DNA from: Polaromonas sp.
Lineage (GTDB): Bacteria; Pseudomonadota; Gammaproteobacteria; Burkholderiales; Burkholderiaceae_C
Length of the DNA: 6,060 nucleotides
Reading direction: 5' to 3'
Assembly (NCBI GenBank): GCA_028292345.1
Contig: JAQGMN010000174.1
Coordinates: 1-6,060 of the forward strand
The position numbers and the translations under genes were made by a program. The stretch's first letter is position 1. Every line of letters starts with the position of its first letter. Under the pieces are notes generated by a model. That model had not been told where the DNA came from, did no database searches, and saw only the letters and a list, made by a program, of their open reading frames with translations. Positions 1-4,866 of the stretch are shown here, one piece after another.

Positions 1-374
1 CTGGAATACGCATCGGCGCCGCTCGCCTGAAGCTTTTCATGCGCATGGCGCAGCTTGTCCGGCTTCCAGACATCGTCCTGGTCGGCGAAGGCCACGTAAT
101 CGAAGGCTGAGAAATCAACATCGGCCAGAATTCTGAAAAAATTGGGCGCCGCGCCGCCAAACCGGCTGCCGTGGGCCAGCACTTTCAGCCTGGTGTCACT
201 GGCCGCCAACTGGTTTACCAGACCTTCGGAATTGTCGGAAGACGCGTCAACGCTGACGAACACTGTCACCTCGACGCCCTTTTGCGCCAGGATGCTTTCA
301 ACCTGTTCGGCAAGCCATGGCCGGCCGTTGTAGACGGCAAGGCAAACGGCCATTCGCGGGGGCGCAGTTGCCAT
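1..374 (-). CDS. Family 2 glycosyltransferase, N-terminal part (cut by window edge)
   Basis: Reading the minus strand from the ATG at 374 gives 124 codons running off the left edge; the C-terminus is not in the window. The fragment begins MATAPPRMAVCLAVYNGRPW and has the GT-A fold layout of family 2 glycosyltransferases: a first beta strand with AVYNG (residues 13-17), a SVDASSDNS nucleotide-binding segment (41-49), and the ADQDDVWKPDKL motif (97-108), whose aspartates (98, 100, 101) would bind the metal and nucleotide-sugar. Such enzymes transfer a sugar onto a lipid-linked acceptor at the cytoplasmic face of the inner membrane. ADQDDVW-type enzymes are common in rhamnan and O-antigen loci, but donor and acceptor cannot be read from this fragment. 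The start lies 3 nt after the upstream gene's stop, so coupled translation is likely. A second ATG at 353 is possible but has no visible ribosome binding site. Confidence 0.88.
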   Translation of the reverse strand, partial: MATAPPRMAVCLAVYNGRPWLAEQVESILAQKGVEVTVFVSVDASSDNSEGLVNQLAASDTRLKVLAHGSRFGGAAPNFFRILADVDFSAFDYVAFADQDDVWKPDKLRHAHEKLQASGADAYS

Positions 375-377
375 GGC

Positions 378-1442
378 TTAAAACCCCAGGCTCAAGGGAT
401 TGACGATATGAATGGAGGAAAAATAAAACAATACGGCAATCCCCACTCCCGCGATATATCCATAAACAGGCGCCAGCGTCAGGCCACGCCTGAAGAAATA
501 GGCAAAGCAAAGGCAGTCGAAAACCGCCGTCAATTCACCCAGCCTCAACGACAGCACGTCATTTTGAAGAAACAGCCAGGTCAAGAATATTCCGTATGCA
601 CTGATCACCACGGCATGGCGAATGGCGGTGGGCAATGATTTCCATTGCAGCAGCAAGCCTGCCAGCAGCGTTACCTTGAACAGGAAATAAACACTGAACA
701 AGGTGTTGTTGGTCACCGGGTACTCACCCGTCAAATAAGGGGTTAGCCGCGAAAACCGTTCCACATCGAAGAGCGTGACCACCGCCAAGGCGGCTACCAC
801 CGCAAAGGCGGTGACGTATAGCTTTACCTTCAAGTCGACCCGGTAAACCAGCAGCACCGCCGGCAGCAGCGCGAGAATTGACAAATGCGTCAAAGCCGCC
901 AGCGCCGCCGTGGCCACCACCGCCACCGGCCTGTTTTGCATGGCATACACAATCGAGAGCGATACCAGCGCGATGCCCAGCGACGCCCTTAGCTGGGTAA
1001 ATTCATGCAAAAGAAAAAACCTTCCCACTAAAAAAATAACCGCCAGACCGTAGATGTCCGCATATTCGCTGCCGCCAAAAACACTGCTGAAGATTTTGAA
1101 CTTGATGCCCAGCGAAACAAAAGCCAGCAGAAACACCAGCAACGAAATGTTGCCGTCTTCGCCCTTGAGGAAAAGCCCCATGAGCAGGAAAAAGGGATCC
1201 TTCAAGGTCACGGCTTCCCAGGCGGTCGCCGGGGGATCCACATCGAGCATGTCGACATAGTTGTTGTAATCGACGCTGCCGCTTTCTGAAAACAAGCCGG
1301 CGAAGAGGCTCAGCACCAACACCAGAACAAAGCGAGTGCCACAGCGCAGCGCTTGCGCCCGACCCAGCACATCAAGCTCCTGCACTGCAATCAAGCCGGA
1401 CCAGAGCACCACAAAAACAAAAAGCAGCCAATAAAACGTCAT
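378..1442 (-). CDS. EpsG-family membrane protein, candidate Wzy polysaccharide polymerase
   Basis: The 354-residue product is almost entirely hydrophobic, with about ten probable membrane segments and a charged periplasmic-type loop near residues 52-80. Features resembling the EpsG family are DYNNYVDML (58-66) after the second segment, HEFTQLRASLGIALVSLS (146-163), a histidine in THLS (185-188) and LRLGEL (299-304). EpsG proteins occupy the place of Wzy in Wzx/Wzy-dependent loci and are thought to polymerise lipid-linked repeat units on the periplasmic face. The pairing with a Wzx flippase and two GT2 enzymes supports the polymerase role, although sequence alone cannot prove it because Wzy-type proteins diverge strongly. 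The start lies 10 nt after the preceding gene's stop, with only a weak GAG as ribosome binding site. The TAA stop is 3 nt before the next start. Confidence 0.82.
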   Translation of the reverse strand: MTFYWLLFVFVVLWSGLIAVQELDVLGRAQALRCGTRFVLVLVLSLFAGLFSESGSVDYNNYVDMLDVDPPATAWEAVTLKDPFFLLMGLFLKGEDGNISLLVFLLAFVSLGIKFKIFSSVFGGSEYADIYGLAVIFLVGRFFLLHEFTQLRASLGIALVSLSIVYAMQNRPVAVVATAALAALTHLSILALLPAVLLVYRVDLKVKLYVTAFAVVAALAVVTLFDVERFSRLTPYLTGEYPVTNNTLFSVYFLFKVTLLAGLLLQWKSLPTAIRHAVVISAYGIFLTWLFLQNDVLSLRLGELTAVFDCLCFAYFFRRGLTLAPVYGYIAGVGIAVLFYFSSIHIVNPLSLGF

Positions 1443-1452
1443 GGGCGCGTGC

Positions 1453-2370
1453 TCAGTAACGTCCCATGCGCGATTTCAGCCCATGAACCAGACCGCGCAT
1501 CATCATCGAAAAATGCCTGCTCCTGGGTTTGGCAAACAGCGTGTAAAAGCAGATGCGGATCAGCATGCGGTAGCCATCGACAAACTTCCAGTTGAGCGGC
1601 AGGCCTTTTTGCTTGTAAAGCCAAAAGCCGTTGCGGACCAGGTAGTAATGCCGGAGCGGGCTGTGCAAAGGTATTTGCTTGCCGATGAAACTGACATGCT
1701 CGTCGCCCAAGCTGTGCTCCATTCGGGCGGCAAATACGCCGAACGACTGAAAGCCGAAAGCCTTGGCCCGAAGCCCCCATTCAATGTCGACATAATCAAT
1801 GAACAAATCGACATTCATCAGCCCTACGGTTGAGAGAACCCCGGCCGGGATCAGGCAGCCCGAGGCGATCAGATAATCGACCTCGACCACGCTGTCCGGT
1901 TTTTCGGCATATTGCCGCCGGACCGCCAGCCCTTCGATGCGGATAAAGGGCGGCGGGTTGTTCTGGCGCATGTCCATGTAGCACGGGCCCACGGCGGCCA
2001 CTTTTTTGCCCTCAGCCATCAGCCGCAGCGCGGCCTTTCGCAGTTCAAGCACCATGTCTTCGGCCGGCTTGCTGTCCTGGTCTGACAGCAGGATGAAGGC
2101 CTGCGGGCCGACCCCGAGTTTTTCGATCCCGACATTTTGTGCATGGGCAATGCCATAGTTCTGGCCCAGCTTGTGCAGTAGCAGGTTGCCATGCCGCGCA
2201 TGCTCAAACCAGGCCGTCAGATCGGCGGACGAACCGTTGTCCACAATAACAGCCCTGCCCACCTGGGGCAACAGCGCGTCCAGCAGTGTTTCCAGCACGG
2301 CCATGTCGGGGTTGTAGGTGACGATGACGGCAAAGACGTCTTCGCATCGATATGGAGAAGGGTTGTTCAT
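1453..2370 (-). CDS. Family 2 glycosyltransferase, rhamnosyltransferase-like (RfbF/WbbL type)
   Basis: This 305-residue cytoplasmic enzyme has the full set of GT2 motifs in order: AVIVTYNP (14-21), VIVDNGSS (41-48), NYGIAHAQN (71-79), LLSDQDS (94-100) as the DxD site, and IDYVDIEWGLRAKAFG (191-206) followed by RMEHSLGD (217-224). The last two blocks are characteristic of the RfbF-type rhamnosyltransferase group, where the Asp/Glu pair lies near the catalytic base. Length is typical of that group (about 300). Neighbouring rfbC fits a rhamnose donor, but related enzymes in loci carrying glf transfer galactofuranose, so donor specificity is inferred. The ATG at 2370 is favoured because the first motif follows closely and an in-frame stop lies at 2398-2400. 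Its start overlaps the TGA of a possible 21-residue mini-ORF by 4 nt, and its own ribosome binding site is poor. Confidence 0.88.
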   Translation of the reverse strand: MNNPSPYRCEDVFAVIVTYNPDMAVLETLLDALLPQVGRAVIVDNGSSADLTAWFEHARHGNLLLHKLGQNYGIAHAQNVGIEKLGVGPQAFILLSDQDSKPAEDMVLELRKAALRLMAEGKKVAAVGPCYMDMRQNNPPPFIRIEGLAVRRQYAEKPDSVVEVDYLIASGCLIPAGVLSTVGLMNVDLFIDYVDIEWGLRAKAFGFQSFGVFAARMEHSLGDEHVSFIGKQIPLHSPLRHYYLVRNGFWLYKQKGLPLNWKFVDGYRMLIRICFYTLFAKPRSRHFSMMMRGLVHGLKSRMGRY

Positions 2371-2432
2371 GTCTTTGATGCCTGCATTCCTGTCATCTCA
2401 GCCTCAATTTCAAGGTGGTATGGCTTTCTCAT
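2367..2432 (-). CDS. Possible 21-residue coupled mini-ORF between wzx and the GT2 gene
   Basis: The 61-nt gap between the wzx stop and the GT2 start is spanned by an open frame of 21 codons. Its ATG (2432-2430) overlaps the wzx TGA as ATGA, and its TGA (2369-2367) overlaps the next ATG as ATGA. An AAAAGG six nt before the ATG could serve as Shine-Dalgarno. The peptide starts MRKPYHLEIEAEM, is charged, has no membrane segment, and I recognise no family. It could carry ribosomes across the gap to a gene with a weak start, or be the remnant of a deleted gene, or be chance. The exact fit at both ends is the only evidence. Confidence 0.35.
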   Translation of the reverse strand: MRKPYHLEIEAEMTGMQASKT

Positions 2433-3700
2433 CAGTAGCCTTTTAGCCTGGCGAAATACATCAAGGCCAGGAAGTCCACCGCCACCCGGGCGGTCCAGGC
2501 CATGGCTGCCCCCAGGATGCCAAAAGCCTGCATGCAGAAAAACAGCAGCGGAATGTAGAGCGCCAGTTCGGCCAAGTGCAGACATGCGGTCGTTCGCGCG
2601 TCGCCAGCGGCCTGGATGGCGGCAAAGGGAACATGCGCAATGCCGTTGAGCAGCAGCCCGGCCGCCATGACCGACACCACTGCCCATGAGTGGGCAGCGA
2701 AATCCTCGCCCAGCCACAGCGAGAGGCCCCAGCGCGAGCCCAGGCCGATCACCAGGCACACCGGCAGCAAGGCGGCGGTGACGATCTTCAGGCATTTTCG
2801 GTACAGGCGACCGGCACCGGCCGCATCGTTCGCCATCAGGATGGTGAGCCGTGGGAACAGCGCCGCTGTCAGGGCGCCGGGTATGACCAGCACACGGACC
2901 AGCGCCTCGAACGGCACGGTGTAATAAGCCACCACAGCAGCCCCAAGCACGCCGGAAATGACAAACCGGTCGGCTGTCACCATCAGCGGGCTGACGATGT
3001 TGGAAACCGTCATCCAGGCGCCAAAGCCCAGCAGCCCACGCATTTTTTCCTGGCTGAATGAAGCCTTCATCCATCCCGGCGGCAGCTTGTGATGCGCCAT
3101 GCGGGCATGCAGCCAGAACACCACCACCCGGGCGGCAATCAGGCCGGCCACCATCCAGGCCAGGGAACTGCTCAGGAACATGACCGTCAGCGCCGGAAGC
3201 CCAAAGTTGGCCGCGCCCAGCACCATGCGCAGCAAGTTCACGCTCCGGAAATCCTCGTAAGCCTCCAGAATGCCGCGCAGGCCGGTGGTGGCCGTGGTGA
3301 AAGGAATACCGAGTGCGGCGATCAGCAGCGCGGCCAGCGTGTCGGGCTGCAGCGGCAAACTCACATTGAGCCAGCGATGGGCCAGCGGATAGGCCATCGC
3401 GGCCAGAACCATGCCCCCTGCCAGTCCGGTGCCGGCATTGAACCAAAGGCCGGTTTTCACCAGGACGGGCAGGCTGGCCTCCAGCCCGGCCGAGCGGGCG
3501 GCGGCCACCTGCTGGGTCAGCGCGCGCCCCAGGCCGAAATCGAACAGGCTGAAGTAGCCAATCAGCGCCCACACCAGGGTCAGGATGCCGAAGGCTTCCA
3601 GCCCCACTTGCCCAATGAGGTAGGGAATGGTGACCGCAGCCAGAAGCAGCGGCAGTCCGATACCCACCAGGTTCCAGATTGTGTTGCGCCGCAGCGACAT
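2432..3700 (-). CDS. wzx: Wzx-type oligosaccharide flippase
   Basis: The 422-residue product is a polytopic membrane protein with about twelve predicted segments, the usual size and layout of the polysaccharide biosynthesis (Wzx/MATE-like) family. Recognisable blocks are RRNTIWNLVGIGLPLLLA (4-21), the conserved GLEAFGILTLVWALIGYF (33-50) running into SLFDFGLGRALTQ (51-63), FTTATTGLRGILEAYEDF (134-151) and DRFVISGVLGAAVVAYYTVP (244-263). These proteins flip undecaprenyl-pyrophosphate-linked repeat units from the cytoplasmic to the periplasmic face of the inner membrane. The ATG overlaps the rfbC stop as ATGA. The bases just upstream form a hexanucleotide repeat without a Shine-Dalgarno, so translation probably depends on ribosomes terminating rfbC. 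Membrane topology is read by eye. A longer open frame covering the same DNA in another minus-strand frame lacks any family motif. Confidence 0.92.
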   Translation of the reverse strand: MSLRRNTIWNLVGIGLPLLLAAVTIPYLIGQVGLEAFGILTLVWALIGYFSLFDFGLGRALTQQVAAARSAGLEASLPVLVKTGLWFNAGTGLAGGMVLAAMAYPLAHRWLNVSLPLQPDTLAALLIAALGIPFTTATTGLRGILEAYEDFRSVNLLRMVLGAANFGLPALTVMFLSSSLAWMVAGLIAARVVVFWLHARMAHHKLPPGWMKASFSQEKMRGLLGFGAWMTVSNIVSPLMVTADRFVISGVLGAAVVAYYTVPFEALVRVLVIPGALTAALFPRLTILMANDAAGAGRLYRKCLKIVTAALLPVCLVIGLGSRWGLSLWLGEDFAAHSWAVVSVMAAGLLLNGIAHVPFAAIQAAGDARTTACLHLAELALYIPLLFFCMQAFGILGAAMAWTARVAVDFLALMYFARLKGY

Positions 3701-4263
3701 CAGTCGCAGTCGCAGGCGCAGGCGTCAGCCAGCAGCCTGCCCTGCAGGTCCTTGGCCGACAGCAGCGGCGCGGCAATGCCGTTTTGGGCCAGCGGCCATT
3801 CAATGCCGATGGCCGAGTCGTTCCAGGCAATGCAGCGCTCATGCGCGGGCGCATAGTAGTTGGTCGTCTTGTACAGGAAATCGGCCGATTCGCTCAGGAC
3901 CACGAAGCCGTGCGCCAAGCCCGGCGGCACCCACAGCTGGCGATGGTTGTCCTCGCTCAGTTCCAGGCCAACCCATCGTCCGAAGGTGGGCGAAGCTTGG
4001 CGAATGTCCACTGCGACGTCAAACACGCGCCCGCGCGCCACGCGCACCAGTTTGCCCTGGGGCTGCTCGACCTGGTAATGCAGACCGCGCAGCACGCCCT
4101 GGCTGCTTCGGCTGTGGTTGTCCTGCACGAACTGGTAGTCGGTACCTGTGGCCTCGTTAAAGGCTTTCTGGTTGAAACTCTCGTAGAAAAAGCCACGCGC
4201 ATCGCCAAACACTTTGGGCTCGATGACCAGCACGTCAGAAATGGCGGTTTGAGTCACTTTCAT
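3700..4263 (-). CDS. rfbC: dTDP-4-dehydrorhamnose 3,5-epimerase
   Basis: This 187-residue cytoplasmic enzyme epimerises dTDP-4-keto-6-deoxyglucose at C3 and C5, the third step in dTDP-L-rhamnose synthesis, and works as a cupin-fold dimer. Visible family features are IEPKVFGDARGFFYES (14-29), QDNHSRSSQGVLRGLHYQ (47-64) with the catalytic-base histidine at 62, the KLVRVARGRVFDVAVDIR core (71-88), VPPGLAHGF (112-120), the catalytic tyrosine at 131 in YKTTNYY, and the supporting aspartate at 172 in LLSAKD. All key residues are present and the length is normal (about 180-190), so the enzyme should be active. The C-terminal tail ACACDCD is unusual and comes from a hexanucleotide repeat. An AAGGAG seven nt before the ATG is a strong ribosome binding site. 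The start overlaps the upstream fusion ORF and the stop overlaps wzx, both as ATGA. Confidence 0.96.
   Translation of the reverse strand: MKVTQTAISDVLVIEPKVFGDARGFFYESFNQKAFNEATGTDYQFVQDNHSRSSQGVLRGLHYQVEQPQGKLVRVARGRVFDVAVDIRQASPTFGRWVGLELSEDNHRQLWVPPGLAHGFVVLSESADFLYKTTNYYAPAHERCIAWNDSAIGIEWPLAQNGIAAPLLSAKDLQGRLLADACACDCD
3701..3724. repeat. Four-copy hexanucleotide tandem repeat at the rfbC 3' end
   Basis: On the plus strand four 6-bp units follow one another: CAGTCG twice, then CAGGCG twice. On the coding strand they encode alternating Cys-Ala and Cys-Asp at the very end of RfbC and include its TGA stop, one base away from the TGC cysteine codon of the other units. The repeat also occupies the position where the wzx ribosome binding site should be. 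Loss or gain of whole units would keep the reading frame. Whether copy number varies between strains is unknown. Confidence 0.7.
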
Positions 4264-4376
4264 GGCCGGGCTCCTTCAGCCAGCATCAAGGTGCTGAGCG
4301 GGTAGTAGATCATCGGCTTGTCGTACACCGGCAGCAACTGCTTGCTGATGGCCAGCGCGGCCGGATGCAGCCGGGT
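4260..4376 (-). pseudogene. rfbA: rfbA remnant: N-terminal fragment of glucose-1-phosphate thymidylyltransferase
   Basis: The run TRLHPAALAISKQLLP followed by VYDKPMIYYPLSTLMLA is an almost exact match, from memory of the family, to the region just after the start of RfbA, the first enzyme of the dTDP-rhamnose pathway. The complete protein has about 290 residues. Here the start codon and the glycine-rich LAGGSG loop are missing, as is everything after LMLA except a five-residue tail (EGARP) that covers the rfbC ribosome binding site. The expected order rfbB-rfbD-rfbA-rfbC is preserved, which shows this was a normal rml cluster reduced by internal deletions. The fragment cannot be catalytic. 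Confidence 0.88.
4271..4276 (-). promoter_or_regulatory. Strong ribosome binding site of rfbC
   Basis: The coding strand reads AAGGAG here, followed by a 7-nt spacer and the rfbC ATG. It lies within the last codons of the rfbD/rfbA fusion ORF, so it survived the deletion that removed most of rfbA. It fixes the rfbC start at 4263. Confidence 0.8.
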
Positions 4377-4691
4377 GCATTCCAGGCGCGAGTTGTGCGG
4401 CCGCTGCGCCGGCGCCGGAAAAGCGCTGGTGGGCACGGCGGCGACTTCGCTTGCTAGTATTTTGATAGCTTGCTGTGCCCGCTGCGCTTGCGCAATCACA
4501 TGTTTTTCATAGCGATTCCAGGTCGTTTCGCCCCGGGCTGCCAGATGGTAGAGCCCGGCGTCCTGAGGGCGCTGCGCCACCTGACGAATGGCATGGGCCG
4601 TGACGCCGGCAATCAGTTCGGCACCGGTCGGCGCGCCGAACTGGTCGTCGATCACGCTCAAGCGTTCGCGCTCCTGCACCAGGCGCGTTGA
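4368..4691 (-). pseudogene. rfbD: rfbD remnant: C-terminal third of dTDP-4-dehydrorhamnose reductase
   Basis: The segment matches the substrate-binding end of RfbD, the NAD(P)H-dependent last enzyme of dTDP-L-rhamnose synthesis. Recognisable stretches are QERERLSVIDDQFGAPTGAE, then AGLYHLAARGETTWNRY, then VAAVPTSAFPAPAQRPHNSR. The family is about 290-300 residues long and only about 105 are left. The Rossmann fold with its GxxGxxG motif and the catalytic YxxxK are absent, and the final 20 or so residues after NSRL are replaced by rfbA sequence. No frameshift or stop lies inside the remnant, so the loss looks like deletion rather than point decay. The upstream break lies near 4685-4691, where the similarity ends. 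Confidence 0.85.
4451..4494. repeat. Palindrome-bearing repeat-like segment inside the rfbD remnant
   Basis: The plus strand has GCTA (4453-4456) and TAGC (4466-4469) around an AT-rich loop, followed by TTGC and a GCTGCGCTTGCGC-type end. On the coding strand two GCAAGC copies flank the AT-rich core. The arrangement resembles a short dispersed element I recall from Comamonadaceae genomes, with a GCTAT...ATAGC stem followed by a GCTTGCGC-like arm. The AT-rich core is out of character with the GC-rich rfbD around it. It is in frame and codes for part of RAQQAIKILASE. The assignment is from memory only. Confidence 0.35.
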
Positions 4692-4772
4692 ATTTTTACG
4701 TGCATGGGGACCTGGAAAAGGAAGATCGGACGGGTCGTAGGAACTGCAGGCTTCACATCTACTCGAACGAAG

Positions 4773-4866
4773 TTCATGAACCAGCTGATGAATGAATTCA
4801 GGCTCTGCACCACGACCGTTGAAGGAACAAGCATTTATTTTCAATTCATGGACCAGCATGAATTGA
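4773..4866. repeat. Imperfect direct repeat spanning the glf 3' end
   Basis: TTCATGAACCAGC at 4773-4785 and TTCATGGACCAGC at 4845-4857 differ at one of 13 positions. After a 2-nt insertion in the first copy, both continue with ATGAAT. The second copy contains the last codons and stop of glf; the first lies 72 nt further along in otherwise unassigned DNA. Because of this repeat the leader of the fusion ORF contains LVHEL twice. It may be a partial duplication of the glf end or a recombination scar. Confidence 0.4.

Larger units (their letters stand above)
4260..4859 (-). pseudogene. In-frame chimeric ORF: unknown leader + RfbD C-terminal part + RfbA N-terminal part
   Basis: One uninterrupted frame of 199 residues begins at an ATG inside the last codons of glf (14-nt overlap) and ends in a TGA that overlaps the rfbC ATG. 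It contains three pieces. The first is about 57 residues I do not recognise (MLVHELKINACS to about KNS). The second is about 105 residues matching the RfbD C-terminal region, from RLVQERERLSVIDDQ to RPHNSRLECTRL. The third is about 33 residues matching RfbA just after its glycine-rich loop, TRLHPA through YPLSTLMLA, then EGARP and stop. Neither part can be an active enzyme: RfbD lacks its NAD(P)H-binding fold and the catalytic Tyr-Lys pair, and RfbA lacks the G-rich loop and nearly all its catalytic domain. A GGAG seven nt before the ATG could drive translation, so a polypeptide may still be made. I class it as decay products, with a surviving role in coupling glf to rfbC as an inference. Confidence 0.75.

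Noticed and set aside
171..638. 155-codon plus-strand open frame
   Set aside because: It covers the antisense of two convincing genes (GT2 and the EpsG-like protein) and has no family features.
2367..3854. 495-codon open frame on the minus strand overlapping wzx and rfbC
   Set aside because: It is a shadow frame in GC-rich DNA: low-complexity Arg/Gly/Pro/Ala text with no motif, while wzx in the other frame shows clear family blocks.
3089..3856. 255-codon plus-strand open frame opposite wzx and rfbC
   Set aside because: Composition rich in Gln, His, Gly and Arg, typical of the antisense of GC-rich coding DNA, with no recognisable domain or start signal.
3679..4305. 208-codon plus-strand open frame opposite rfbC
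   Set aside because: It is antisense to a complete, well-conserved rfbC and has no motif of its own.
4658..4834. 58-codon minus-strand ORF after glf as an independent gene
   Set aside because: It has no good ribosome binding site and no recognisable family, and its end overlaps the rfbD remnant out of frame; kept only as a finding.
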